DNA of 64,000 nt from Paenibacillus hamazuiensis. Its GTDB lineage: Bacteria > Bacillota > Bacilli > Paenibacillales > NBRC-103111. The position numbers were made by a program, and so were the translations under genes. Position 1 is the first letter of the stretch; every line of letters starts with the position of its first letter. The notes under the pieces are model-generated. The model did not search any database and had not been told where the DNA came from. It was given only the letters and a program-made list of their open reading frames with translations. The stretch covers positions 5,949,001 through 6,013,000 of the forward strand of contig NZ_JALRMO010000001.1 in the NCBI RefSeq assembly GCF_023276405.1, given 5' to 3'. This document shows, one piece after another, positions 35,033-44,044 of the stretch.

Positions 35033-35602
35033 GTGAGACTTGCCATCGGGATAAAGCTTGTCCTCGGTTTTTTAACCATTTCCTTGCTTCTGGCGGGAAT
35101 CAGCGGTTTTTCACTGTTTGAACTGAGGCATATCCAAAGCTCCTACAACGATCTGGTGGGCCGAAGAGAAATTATTTTAGCGAATTCCAAAGATATTCGG
35201 GCAAGCGCGCTGCAGCAGATGAGCAGTCTTCGCGATTATTTGCTGACCCAAAATCAGGAAGGGCTGGCGACATACAGACAGGCGAATAAGGAGGTATCGG
35301 ACATTATTGTCAAAACGCTGCCGATGGTTCGGCGCGATGAGGATAAAGAGGCTTTGAACAAATTGGGCGAGCTGAACAAACAGTTTAAGGAAAGCGCCGA
35401 GCAGGCCATTGCCTTGGCGGGTACCAGCAAAAGCGAAGCCGTACAATCGGCCGGGGCTGAGCATGCCGCCTCCGAGTCGCAGAGCGTATCGACGGCCACG
35501 GAAGAGCAGCTTGCCTCGATGGAGGAAATATCCGCCTCTGCGGCCTCCCTGTCCGACATGGCGGCCGAGCTGCAGCAGCTGATCAGCAAATTCAGGCTGT
35601 AG
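35033..35602 (+). CDS. Internally deleted methyl-accepting chemotaxis-like protein
   Basis: 189 residues. The N-terminal membrane helix and a four-helix-bundle sensor (4HB_MCP, residues about 25-145) are joined directly to the last ~40 residues of an MCP signalling domain (STATEEQLASMEEISASAASLSDMAAELQQLISKF). The second membrane helix, HAMP and the CheA/CheW-binding hairpin tip are missing; a normal MCP has about 560 residues. GTG 35033 follows GGAGG at 7 bases. It cannot signal normally; whether it is a remnant or a modulator is unknown. Confidence 0.75.
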   Translation: MRLAIGIKLVLGFLTISLLLAGISGFSLFELRHIQSSYNDLVGRREIILANSKDIRASALQQMSSLRDYLLTQNQEGLATYRQANKEVSDIIVKTLPMVRRDEDKEALNKLGELNKQFKESAEQAIALAGTSKSEAVQSAGAEHAASESQSVSTATEEQLASMEEISASAASLSDMAAELQQLISKFRL

Positions 35603-35611
35603 GAAGCAGCC

Positions 35612-35664
35612 AAAAAGGAACGGCCATCCCCTCACGTCATATCGTGAAAGGATGGCCGTTTTTT
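35612..35664. terminator. Bidirectional terminator between receptor-like gene and jetD
   Basis: AAAAAGGAACGGCCATCC ... GGATGGCCGTTTTTT: an 11-bp stem with A-run before and T-run after, serving both converging genes. Confidence 0.85.
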
Positions 35665-35686
35665 GCTGTCGGGCTCGCGTATGCTT

Positions 35687-36997
35687 TCACCCGGAGGACC
35701 TCTCCTCCGCTATGGTCTCGCGTGTCACATCCGAAATGACTTCCTGCTCCAGCCGAATGCCCTTCTCCAGCATCATTTCCAGCACCGGGCGCCAATCCGC
35801 ATATTGCGGATCGCTCAACGCCTGCCGAAGCTGCACGGCGTATTCCTCGCTGGCTTCCGCCGCTGCGGCCTCGTACTTCAGCAAAGTGGCTGCGTCCATC
35901 CATAACGGCTGCAAATGAGGGATAAATCGTGCCTTCACATACTCATAAATCCGAATTCCCCCGATGTCGATATCGCCCCAGTGGTACGCTTCGGGCATGA
36001 GCCGATCCCCCGCGGGCCGGACCGCCCCGGACAGCTTGCGGAAAAAGCTTTGCAGCAAGCGGCGGGGATAACCGCCCGTGTAGATGACCAGCTCCTCGGC
36101 GCTTCGGTCGCAGCGCTGCTCCAGCCATTGGTGGTAGCTGGTCAGGTTCTCGATCGTCACAATACGCCGCGCCGTCGTGGCGACCTCCGTCATCTTCCGG
36201 ACGGTTTCAGCGGATAATCCGACGCCTCCGGCAAACGGCTCGCAGCTCAGCTCCCGGCTATCGATCTGAAACGTCAGCGGTCCGCTCAGCCAAACGTACT
36301 GCGGATTTCGGGCAAGCCCGAGCAGGTCGAGCCACTCCTCCTCCGTATCGCGCTGCTCGCCGGAAGCCATTTTCGCCAAAGCCAGCAGCCTTTTGAGCAC
36401 CGAGCGCTCCAGATGCTTCGAATCCTGAAACAGGCGCTGGCTGAACAGTCGGATAGAGACGGAATTCCCTTCCAGCAGCGGCAGCTCGCTCAGCGCCCGC
36501 ACGAGGTCCTCGTATCCCGAAGGATCGTCGACGTCGAGATGCGGGCTTTTTCCTTGCGACAACGCGGCATCCGCCTTCTCCCGCCATTTGCGCACCCACA
36601 CCCAGGGATGATTCGCCAGCGGTGCCAGCACCTGACGGAGACGCTCGAGTTTCTCCTTGAGCGGTACGATTCCGGCCAAACCGTATGCTTGCTGCACCCG
36701 GTCCAACGGCAGGATCACCTTGTCGATATCCGTGCCGGCGCTAAACTTTGCCCAGACTAACTCGAGGACGCCGAGATGCTCCAGCTCAAGCAGCGCTTCA
36801 TTCATCCACTGCCGCTTGCGGAAATCCATCTCATCGTTATAATCGGCGGTAAACGGGCTTTTGCCCATCGCCAGCTGCGGCCGCTGCTTGCCCGGAACTC
36901 CGGTGGCGAACGATTGGCTCTGCTCGTATTTGCCGAGGAGGATATCCAGCAGCCTGCGGGTAAACTGACGCTTGTACGACGATTCATTTAACTCCAT
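35687..36997 (-). CDS. jetD: Wadjet JetD, Toprim-type DNA cleavage subunit
   Basis: 436 residues of the DUF3322/DUF2220 architecture. The C-terminal Toprim domain is visible in IVTIENLTSYHQW (near residue 280) and HWGDIDIGGIRI (near 341), which hold the acidic metal-binding residues. JetD cleaves plasmid DNA once the JetABC SMC complex has extruded it. ATG 36997 has GGAGG about 13 bases upstream. Unlike the tight jetA-jetB-jetC junctions, it is separated from jetC by 304 bp. Confidence 0.9.
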   Translation of the reverse strand: MELNESSYKRQFTRRLLDILLGKYEQSQSFATGVPGKQRPQLAMGKSPFTADYNDEMDFRKRQWMNEALLELEHLGVLELVWAKFSAGTDIDKVILPLDRVQQAYGLAGIVPLKEKLERLRQVLAPLANHPWVWVRKWREKADAALSQGKSPHLDVDDPSGYEDLVRALSELPLLEGNSVSIRLFSQRLFQDSKHLERSVLKRLLALAKMASGEQRDTEEEWLDLLGLARNPQYVWLSGPLTFQIDSRELSCEPFAGGVGLSAETVRKMTEVATTARRIVTIENLTSYHQWLEQRCDRSAEELVIYTGGYPRRLLQSFFRKLSGAVRPAGDRLMPEAYHWGDIDIGGIRIYEYVKARFIPHLQPLWMDAATLLKYEAAAAEASEEYAVQLRQALSDPQYADWRPVLEMMLEKGIRLEQEVISDVTRETIAEERSSG

Positions 36998-37301
36998 ATA
37001 AGACCGAAACCTCCTGAACGGTTTGCTGCGCCCTTAAGATAGCCCTGGTAACTCCACCGAAAGGAAGACTGGATGCCCGGCGCCCATTTTCATGCTGTCC
37101 GGTTAGCGCTTTGACACCGATCGCAGACCGAACGCGAGAGTCGGAGTTACCGCTATTGCTATGGTCCGTTCCCGTGCCTCTCCCGGCGTGCGGCGGAACT
37201 TGCAAGGCGGATGCTGCGGCCCGCCTCAGGCAGTTGCTGCGGTACTGTGCAGCAGGTGATGCGGCAGCGCTCATCGGCGGGATTGTCGGCCCCATGGCGG
37301 C
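36998..37301. other. Unusual 304-bp gap inside the Wadjet operon
   Basis: No ORF with a ribosome binding site; a 103-codon minus-strand frame (36984-37295) has none and overlaps jetD. It contains a long-range inverted repeat GGTAACTCC (37047-37055) / GGAGTTACC (37143-37151) enclosing GC-rich segments that can form smaller hairpins. It could be a structured RNA, an inserted repeat, or a decayed gene. Confidence 0.5.
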
Positions 37302-40300
37302 TCAAAAGAGCGTCCCCTGCTCAGCCATTTCGTCCCGTCGAAGATGCCCCTTGGCCCCGGCGGCTTCTTCCGTCCTTTGGGCGGCATCTCCAGACGCGTC
37401 ATCAGCCTCGTCCCATCTGTCGATCATATCGACAAAACACTGATAATTATGCTTGCTGACAAACAGCGTGGTCGTCACCTCCGGCGCCATATGCTGCATC
37501 TTCTCGTCCGGCACGGCCGCGATGAGCTGAAGCCCCATCTGCTTGATCAGGCGCAGGCTGGACTGGATCCGCTGCTCGTCCATTTTGTTGAACGCTTCGT
37601 CGAAGACGACGAGGCGCGAGCTTTTGTTCGAATACAGATGGTGAAAGGACGCCAAAATCGCGATGTAAAACGGCGTCTGCGTCTCCCCGCCCGACTTCTC
37701 CTTCAGCACCTGCGAGAACCGGTAGCGGGCCCCGTTGCCGGAGGTGACCATAATATCGAAGTCAAGGTACTGGCGGTAATCGGTGAATTCCTCCATGTCC
37801 CCCGCTTCGCCGCGCACGAGCTTTTCGAACAGCTCGTGCAGGACCGCCGTCCGGTCGTTGTCCGGCAAATCGAAGAGCGAGCCTTTTTCCATAAGCAGCG
37901 GATCCATCACAGCCTCGTAAAACTTCCGGTAGCGGTCGCTCGCGGAAACCTCGAAGTGGTACTTGTCGTCGGAAAAAGGAAAATGCCGAAGCGCATGGTT
38001 AAGCTGCTGGAACTCGCGGCGGGCCATCTCGATCGCTTCCCGCAGCTTGAAGATAAAATGCGATTTGAACTCCTCTTCCGACTCGGCAAGAGCCGCCTCC
38101 ACCTTCTGCTGGTACTCCGGGATGTCCAGATGCTCGATCTGCTCGAGCAGCTTCTCGTAGGCGGCGTTGTCCGGGTCGTTCACATCGCCGGCAAAAGCGT
38201 GGTCGATATTGTACTTTTGCCGGAATTTGACGACTTCCTTGAACTGATCGTCCCGGCGCGTCTGCTGCCCCTTCCAGCTGTTCTCCATACCTTGCAGCCT
38301 CTGCCACGTGCTGGCCGCCGGATTCTGCCGCCGCGCTTCCTCGAATCGCTGCAGCGCACGCTGCTCGCTTTCCGGACCATGCTCGGCCACCCATTGCGCC
38401 AATACGGCCTCGGCTTCGCGCACCCTGGTTTGCTGCAGCAGCACCGCTGCGGCTAGCTGCTTGCACTCGCTCTGCGCTTCGCCGTCCTCCTTCTGCAGCT
38501 CGCCCCACTTGGCGGTCCACTGCCGCTCCGCTTCCCGCCAATGCTCGTATTCGGCCTTGAGCCGGTCCGCTTCGGACAGATCGAGCCGCTGCAGCTCGGC
38601 ATCCGCCTGCGCCAGCAGAAGCCCGCCTTCCTCGCGCTCGCGCATCAGCTTCAGGTTCGCGGCCAAATTCGCGTAAAGCGACCGCTTTTCCTTCATCCGG
38701 TCGATCCAGTACCGAAGGCCGTCCGCCAGCGAGCGCAGCCAGTCTGCTTCCTCGCGGGCCGCCTTCAGCTCAGCGCGGCGGATTTCCAGCTGCCGGGCGA
38801 TCGCTTTGGTCCCTATGTAGGGCACCTCATATTGCCTTTTCGGAATTTGCCGGGCGACAAGGTTGCTGTACACCATGCAGCTTTGCGTAACTGCCGTGCG
38901 GTGCTTGCGCAGCTCCTGCTCGTCCGCCGCCTTCATCACCTTGCCAAGCAAATGCTCCACATGCGCCTGAATGACGGGATGCTCCGCCTGCAGCTCCTCG
39001 GCCAGCGATCCCGGCTCTGCCGTACCGAGGTAACGCCGCTCCTTGTCCGTATCGACAAGACCGACGCCCTCAATCTGGTGCTTCCATTTTTCCCGTTCAT
39101 AGATGCCCAGCGCCTCCGCGAAGCAATCCGGCTCGACAAGAAGATCGAACCGCTGCGTATTGAGGTACCCCTCCAACACGTTCCTCCAGCCTTCGTCCGC
39201 CAGTTCCGTCTCCTCGCAAAAAATCCAGACAGCGGACCGCCCCTTCAGCCTGTCTTCCAGCAGCGCCTTCAGCCGGCGCACGGGCTCCGCATAGCTGCGC
39301 CGCTTCTGCTCCAGCTCGCGGATGATCAGCTCCAGCTCGCGAATCCGTTCATCCGCCGCGCGCAGCGCCTCCTTCAGCCGGGACTCGCCGCCGAGCAACC
39401 GCTCATACCAGCCGGACAGCGCAGCGCCGGCTTCCTCCAGCACGGCCGCCCACGATTCTTCCTCGTGCGCAGCCACGGCGCCGTGCTCGGCAAGCTGGAC
39501 CAGCCGGGCCATGTCGTCCCTGAGCCGAAGGGCCTGCTCCCGCTCACCGGGCTCCCACGGCCAATAGTCGTTGCCTGGCCACTCTGCAAAAGCATCCAGA
39601 AGCCGATGCTCCTTGCCAAGCTGAGCCCGGTAGACGCCGAGCTGCCGCTCCAGCTCCGCGCGTTTGCGTTCAAGCTCGCGGATTTGCGCCTCCAGCTCCC
39701 GCTTCCGCTGCTCGGCGGCGTTGTTTTGCCAGCGCTGGTAAGCATCGCGGCTTTGCTCGCCGGCCTCGTTTTTCTTCAGCTCGGCCAAACCGATCTGCTC
39801 CCGGACATGAACAAGCCGCTCCTCCGCCTGCGTCCTGGCGCGCTCCTGCTGCTCGAGATTTTCCGCTTCATAGGCCGCTTTCAATTTGCGAATGACATAG
39901 TCTTGCTCCTTGATCGTCTCTTTCAAGCGAACGTACTGCTGGTAGCTGCCGCGAATCGTTTGCAGCTGCGTCTTGCGCTGCTGCAGCAGCTCCAGCTCCA
40001 TCCGGTAGCGTTCGTGGATATCGAAGTTTTGCTTCATCAGGTCGAGCTGAAGCTCCCGCTTATCCAAAATGTAATCGTAGACAAAGTCGCGAATATTTTG
40101 GATTGGCTTGAACGACAGCGCTTTGGTGAAAATTCGGAAAAAGCGCTCCTGCAGCTGCCCCATCCGGGCGAGCAGCGCCTTCTGATAATTGGACTTGTTG
40201 CGCTCGAACAGCGACTTGATCCTGCCGCCTGCGCCGGGCGATTGCGCGCCGCCCGAGCCGGATCCGTAGCGCCGCCGGAATTCTTCGCGGTTCAGGAGAT

Positions 40301-40727
40301 GTCCTTGAACGCTGACGAAGTCCAAATCGTCCAGCCGGCAATCGGCTAAAATAAAAAATTCCTCCTCGTACGAACGGTCGCGGTACACGTCGACGGCGGT
40401 GCCGACGACAAACGACTCCCGCTTGTCGTCATCACGGAACTCGGCGACAATGTAAGTCGTAAAGTCACCGTCCCGCAGGAAAGATCTCTCGTCGCTGCCG
40501 ATCTTTCCTCTCAAGTAATTTTCAAAGCTGCGCTTCGCTTCGTCGTGCGCCGCCGCGTTAAAGCGGATGAGCCGCTGGTCGGCGACGAACAGGACCTGGA
40601 GCGCGTCGATGATCGTCGACTTGCCAGCCGCATTTTGCCCGGTGATGAGCGTCTGCTTGCCGAACTCAAGCGTCACGTCGGTAAAATAATGCCAATTAAT
40701 CAAGCGAAGCCGCTTCATCCACTTCAT
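37302..40727 (-). CDS. jetC: Wadjet JetC, SMC/MukB-like ATPase
   Basis: 1,141 residues. Walker A GQNAAGKST at residues 30-38, a long coiled-coil body (about 210-950) with a hinge-like middle, the ABC signature KSGGETQTPF near 1012, and Walker B RLVVFDEAFNKMD near 1042. Dimeric JetC with JetA and JetB extrudes DNA loops and senses small circular DNA. ATG 40727 follows AAGGAG at 9 bases and overlaps jetB by 32 bp. Confidence 0.95.
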   Translation of the reverse strand: MKWMKRLRLINWHYFTDVTLEFGKQTLITGQNAAGKSTIIDALQVLFVADQRLIRFNAAAHDEAKRSFENYLRGKIGSDERSFLRDGDFTTYIVAEFRDDDKRESFVVGTAVDVYRDRSYEEEFFILADCRLDDLDFVSVQGHLLNREEFRRRYGSGSGGAQSPGAGGRIKSLFERNKSNYQKALLARMGQLQERFFRIFTKALSFKPIQNIRDFVYDYILDKRELQLDLMKQNFDIHERYRMELELLQQRKTQLQTIRGSYQQYVRLKETIKEQDYVIRKLKAAYEAENLEQQERARTQAEERLVHVREQIGLAELKKNEAGEQSRDAYQRWQNNAAEQRKRELEAQIRELERKRAELERQLGVYRAQLGKEHRLLDAFAEWPGNDYWPWEPGEREQALRLRDDMARLVQLAEHGAVAAHEEESWAAVLEEAGAALSGWYERLLGGESRLKEALRAADERIRELELIIRELEQKRRSYAEPVRRLKALLEDRLKGRSAVWIFCEETELADEGWRNVLEGYLNTQRFDLLVEPDCFAEALGIYEREKWKHQIEGVGLVDTDKERRYLGTAEPGSLAEELQAEHPVIQAHVEHLLGKVMKAADEQELRKHRTAVTQSCMVYSNLVARQIPKRQYEVPYIGTKAIARQLEIRRAELKAAREEADWLRSLADGLRYWIDRMKEKRSLYANLAANLKLMREREEGGLLLAQADAELQRLDLSEADRLKAEYEHWREAERQWTAKWGELQKEDGEAQSECKQLAAAVLLQQTRVREAEAVLAQWVAEHGPESEQRALQRFEEARRQNPAASTWQRLQGMENSWKGQQTRRDDQFKEVVKFRQKYNIDHAFAGDVNDPDNAAYEKLLEQIEHLDIPEYQQKVEAALAESEEEFKSHFIFKLREAIEMARREFQQLNHALRHFPFSDDKYHFEVSASDRYRKFYEAVMDPLLMEKGSLFDLPDNDRTAVLHELFEKLVRGEAGDMEEFTDYRQYLDFDIMVTSGNGARYRFSQVLKEKSGGETQTPFYIAILASFHHLYSNKSSRLVVFDEAFNKMDEQRIQSSLRLIKQMGLQLIAAVPDEKMQHMAPEVTTTLFVSKHNYQCFVDMIDRWDEADDASGDAAQRTEEAAGAKGHLRRDEMAEQGTLF

Positions 40728-41304
40728 CGAACAAATCTCCTTCCCCGCCGGTTTCGTACCTCTCCAGCCGCTCGGCCAGCTGCTTCAGCCCGTCGGCTTG
40801 AATCAAATACATCCATGTATGGAACAGCTTGAACCGGGCATCGTCGGAACGCGTATCTTCATCGAGCGGTTCCAGCAGCTGAAACTGCGAGCAGAACCGG
40901 ATCAGCTTATCCAGCGTAGTCCGGTTCACCCAGTCAAGCCGGAACGTCTCGTATTTGCTGCGAATTTCGTACAGCGTCGTCATCGGAAAATCCGCGAGGG
41001 ACAGCCCTTGCCGCTTCTCCTCGTAAATCAGCCGCAGAACGAGCAGCCACACCGTCTGCTCGCGGTCCAATCGCTTACGCAGCCGCCCATCGGGGATATG
41101 CAAATAGACGCATTCATGCCGCTCATCCACCGACAGCTCCCACCCGAGAAAGCGAAAATATGCCTCCAGAGCCGGACGGTGGCGGCGGATTACCATGTAG
41201 GCCTCACGGTCCTTTTCCTTGACAAGCAAGTTGACCTCAAGCAGCCGGTTGATAACGTCCCGTATTTTCCCCTGCTCCGAATCGCTCACGTCGTGAAACA
41301 TCAT
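40696..41304 (-). CDS. jetB: Wadjet JetB, MukE-like subunit (DUF4194)
   Basis: 202 residues of winged-helix type, the length expected for JetB. It bridges the kleisin JetA and the SMC heads. The start overlaps the jetA stop (ATGA) and the end overlaps the jetC start, so the three are translationally coupled. Sequence features include the acidic C-terminus and the LFHTWMYLIQADGLKQLAERL segment. Confidence 0.9.
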   Translation of the reverse strand: MMFHDVSDSEQGKIRDVINRLLEVNLLVKEKDREAYMVIRRHRPALEAYFRFLGWELSVDERHECVYLHIPDGRLRKRLDREQTVWLLVLRLIYEEKRQGLSLADFPMTTLYEIRSKYETFRLDWVNRTTLDKLIRFCSQFQLLEPLDEDTRSDDARFKLFHTWMYLIQADGLKQLAERLERYETGGEGDLFDEVDEAASLD

Positions 41305-42734
41305 CTGCGGCCACTCCCTTCCTTGCGCACGATCGTATGGCCGTCGAACCGGTACCCGCCGATTTCCAAAATTCTCCTCGTCTCGCTGCGCTTGATGCGA
41401 AAGCCAGACCCGCCGTCGGACCCGTACAAATATACGTATCCGAGCATAATGAACTGCTCGGCGGTTTGCGGCGCCAGCTCTTCCATCTCCATCTCCGCGC
41501 GGTCGCCCATGCGGCCCAGCACGTAATCATCAACCTTCTTGCGGGTAATCGCCTTGCGCATCCGCTCCCGGTTATAACTGCGCAGCTCGGCCAGCACATC
41601 CTCCGGCACGTCCACCTTCACGTGCACGTCCGGTTGGTGGGGCGCTCTTTTGCGGCGCGGAGAAAACATCGATTGCTCCGACACCCCGCGTACCTGCCGC
41701 AAGGCAAACAGCCGACCCCAGTCTTTTGCGTCATGCCTTTTTCCGATCAGCTCCAGCACCCGCGCAAGCTGCCGGTCCGTACCTTCGTTTTGCTGGCTCA
41801 AATAGCGGGCGCGGTCGTAGGACGAGCGCAAATACTGGTTATGCCGCACATCGATTTGGTAAAACAGCTCCTCCAGGCCCGTAAACGTATCTTCGATGAA
41901 AAAAAGCGCCTGCCTGACCGCATGCTCCGCTTCTTCCTGCGAGGGGAACATGCCGCTGGTAACCCCGTCCAGCGCCGCCTCCTCCAGTTGATCCCGGTCC
42001 AGCAGCCACATCTGCACCGTATTTAAAATTTGCATCCGGTAGCGGGCTACGTGATCCGACGTTTTCAACCGGTGGTAGCTCTTGTCGATAATTTGCGATT
42101 TATAATGATCGAAATGGTGGTCCAGCACATCCTGAATAGATGTCTGGCGAACCACCTGCTCCATATGATGCTTCATATTGTTGTAAAGCGAAACCAGCTC
42201 CTGGCGGAACTGCCCGCTGACGTCAGCCGCGCCGAGCACGGCGGAGCAAGGCTGATGCTTCGCCGCATCTCCGGTCAGCGACTGGTAAATGAGAAACGCG
42301 AAGCGCTGGTACTCGACCGTTTTCGCATCGCACAGCTCCTTCAGCACCCCGATGATCCGGATGGCGTAATGCGGCAGCACGATAAACCGCTCGAATTGCG
42401 AGCGCGTCTCCACGCCGATCCATCTCAGGCGCTCGAGCCGCCTCAGCACCGCCCCTGCCTGAGCGCGCGTGATGTCCTCCAGGCTAAGCTGATCCCGCTC
42501 CGGGGCGGCGTCTTGGCCTTCCTCATCGGTTACGGCAAGGTCATCTCCCAGCTCCTTGTACGTTTCCAGCATCTCCTGCAGCAGATCGCGCATTACTTCA
42601 TAGCGGATCCCGAACCGTTCGGTTTGCGCATGATCGAACAGCAGCAGCAGCGCCTCCGCATATATGCGTTTGTTCGGCCCCGACAAGAGCTGAAACAGCC
42701 CTTCCGGAATCACGTCAAACAATTTCATCGTCAT
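41301..42734 (-). CDS. jetA: Wadjet JetA, MukF-like kleisin subunit
   Basis: About 477 residues with an N-terminal winged helix (LFDVIPEGLFQLLSGPNKRIYAEALLLLF), a helical middle, and a C-terminal winged helix. First gene of jetABCD. ATG 42734 follows GAGGG at 10 bases; GTG 42737 and ATG 42728 are alternatives. A TATAAT box lies at 42776-42781 upstream. Confidence 0.9.
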   Translation of the reverse strand: MTMKLFDVIPEGLFQLLSGPNKRIYAEALLLLFDHAQTERFGIRYEVMRDLLQEMLETYKELGDDLAVTDEEGQDAAPERDQLSLEDITRAQAGAVLRRLERLRWIGVETRSQFERFIVLPHYAIRIIGVLKELCDAKTVEYQRFAFLIYQSLTGDAAKHQPCSAVLGAADVSGQFRQELVSLYNNMKHHMEQVVRQTSIQDVLDHHFDHYKSQIIDKSYHRLKTSDHVARYRMQILNTVQMWLLDRDQLEEAALDGVTSGMFPSQEEAEHAVRQALFFIEDTFTGLEELFYQIDVRHNQYLRSSYDRARYLSQQNEGTDRQLARVLELIGKRHDAKDWGRLFALRQVRGVSEQSMFSPRRKRAPHQPDVHVKVDVPEDVLAELRSYNRERMRKAITRKKVDDYVLGRMGDRAEMEMEELAPQTAEQFIMLGYVYLYGSDGGSGFRIKRSETRRILEIGGYRFDGHTIVRKEGSGRR

Positions 42735-42775
42735 CACACACGTTCCCTCGGCACTTTTTGTCGATCATTGTAAAA

Positions 42776-42781
42776 ATTATA
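42776..42781 (-). promoter_or_regulatory. Candidate -10 box of the jetABCD operon
   Basis: Perfect TATAAT on the minus strand, 42 bp before the jetA start. No consensus -35 is seen at 16-18 bp, so either an activator or a weak promoter is implied. Confidence 0.4.
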
Positions 42782-42816
42782 CCATGTTTTCGGGCTTGGC
42801 CGTATGGAAAATACAA

Positions 42817-42850
42817 TAAAAAAACAGACCGTTCCCTTCAGCGAGAACGG
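42817..42850 (-). terminator. Terminator of the gene at 42884
   Basis: CCGTTC ... GAACGG stem followed on the minus strand by TCTGTTTTTTT, upstream of the jet promoter. It insulates the jet operon from the genes upstream. Confidence 0.8.
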
Positions 42851-42883
42851 CTTCTGGCCATTTCGTCAACTTCCATTCGTCGG

Positions 42884-43519
42884 CTACTTCACTTTCTCCA
42901 ACAATCTGGGGACCCCGTCCGAGCGGTTAAGATGGAAAAAAGCGACAAATCTATCGACCGATTCGTTACCGCTTTTTACTTTCTTCATCAGCTTCCGGCT
43001 TCGGCTCATCACGTAAACCCGGTGGTTTTCGGAAAAGCCATAGACAAGCCCCGATGTCATCCCATACTCGTCAAACCGGACAATCCTGGAAAACAAAAGC
43101 ATTCCTTTCTTCAAAGTTTGGCTCATCCCCAAGTCTATGACATTAACAACTTGATTCGTATCCATCCCTTTAAGCTTGAGAATGCAAGCGGACACATCGA
43201 TATCTTCAATCTCGTAAAGAGCCGTTGCCGATCGCTTCATCGCCTGATACAGTTCGGCTTCCTCTTCATTTGCGGGAGGATGTTTTTCCGCATAGAGGGT
43301 GAATGCGCTTGGGCCGGTTACGGTCGTTTCATACACAATGAAGTCTAGGAGCGAATCCCTCTCCTCTTCCTTTTCCAACACGATATCGTTATTTTTCAAA
43401 ACACCTAACATTTCGGCAGACTTCTTCAAGTCATTAATGCGAGCTATTTCTTTCAAAATCTTTTTATGCAGCTCAAACTGCATTTTCCTGTAACTTTTAT
43501 ACTGGTCCAGTAAATTCAT
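42884..43519 (-). CDS. Protein of unknown function
   Basis: 211 residues, helical N-terminal third then mixed alpha/beta. The middle (ATALYEIEDIDVSACILKLKG to SGLVYGFSEN) resembles the small beta domain found in some SEC-C-type proteins, but no metal-binding cysteines are present; this is a weak inference. ATG 43519 follows GGAGG at 9 bases. It follows a DUF3024-like gene by 24 bp and ends in a terminator. Confidence 0.65.
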   Translation of the reverse strand: MNLLDQYKSYRKMQFELHKKILKEIARINDLKKSAEMLGVLKNNDIVLEKEEERDSLLDFIVYETTVTGPSAFTLYAEKHPPANEEEAELYQAMKRSATALYEIEDIDVSACILKLKGMDTNQVVNVIDLGMSQTLKKGMLLFSRIVRFDEYGMTSGLVYGFSENHRVYVMSRSRKLMKKVKSGNESVDRFVAFFHLNRSDGVPRLLEKVK

Positions 43520-43543
43520 TGTTCGCTGCCTCCTTACTCGGTG

Positions 43544-43936
43544 TCATTGAAACAATTGTTCGTTTTGTTCAATAAAATGCAGGCATTCATCCATACCGCC
43601 ATTGTACAAACTCATCCATTGTCCTGTGTGACGTTGCCAATCCGCTTCGCACGTATTGCCTGAAGCATCGTAAAGCGTGATACGCGCCATCGGGAACACG
43701 GCATATTTTCCGTCAATCAGCGGTTTAATAAATTGCACGTCGGGGTTGTCCCAGCCGAATTGCTCGTGCAGCCGATACAAATAAATTCGCCCTGCTTTAA
43801 TTTCAACACGGTGAACAATCTCCCGAAGCCGTTGCGATGCAAAAACAAAGCGGTTGACTGCCGCTTCCAGCCTTGCTTTATCCGATGGGGTCAGCTTTGC
43901 AGGTTTGGGACTGCCCGACCAACGGTTATTCATCAT
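43544..43936 (-). CDS. DUF3024-like protein
   Basis: 130 residues. The order of an N-terminal helix (LEAAVNRFV), a strand pair (GRIYLYRLHEQFGWD), PMARITLYDASGNTCEADWQRHTGQWMSLY, and a late ECLHFIEQNEQLF is that of DUF3024 proteins, whose role is unknown. ATG 43936 has GGGAG upstream; a longer frame to 44032 reads through a low-quality region. Probably an operon with the next gene. Confidence 0.6.
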   Translation of the reverse strand: MMNNRWSGSPKPAKLTPSDKARLEAAVNRFVFASQRLREIVHRVEIKAGRIYLYRLHEQFGWDNPDVQFIKPLIDGKYAVFPMARITLYDASGNTCEADWQRHTGQWMSLYNGGMDECLHFIEQNEQLFQ

Positions 43937-44044
43937 TTTTTCTTCGCTCCCTTGGCGGATTCCCGGAATCATCACCTTGCTTGTGCAAAATGACGATACT
44001 ACTATACAGGTTAATACGGCGATTGTAAACAAATGGGCAGCAGC

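Noticed and set aside
37047-37151. Known riboswitch class in the jetC-jetD gap
   Set aside because: I compared by eye with core motifs of common classes (SAM, TPP, FMN, glycine, c-di-GMP, lysine, T-box) and none fits; only an unassigned inverted repeat remains.
36984-37295. 103-codon minus-strand ORF between jetC and jetD as an extra Wadjet subunit
   Set aside because: No ribosome binding site, low-complexity translation without recognisable structure, and it runs into the jetD start. Better treated as noncoding.
38541-40349. 602-codon plus-strand ORF
   Set aside because: Antisense to jetC; codon bias of the SMC coiled coil keeps this frame open by chance.
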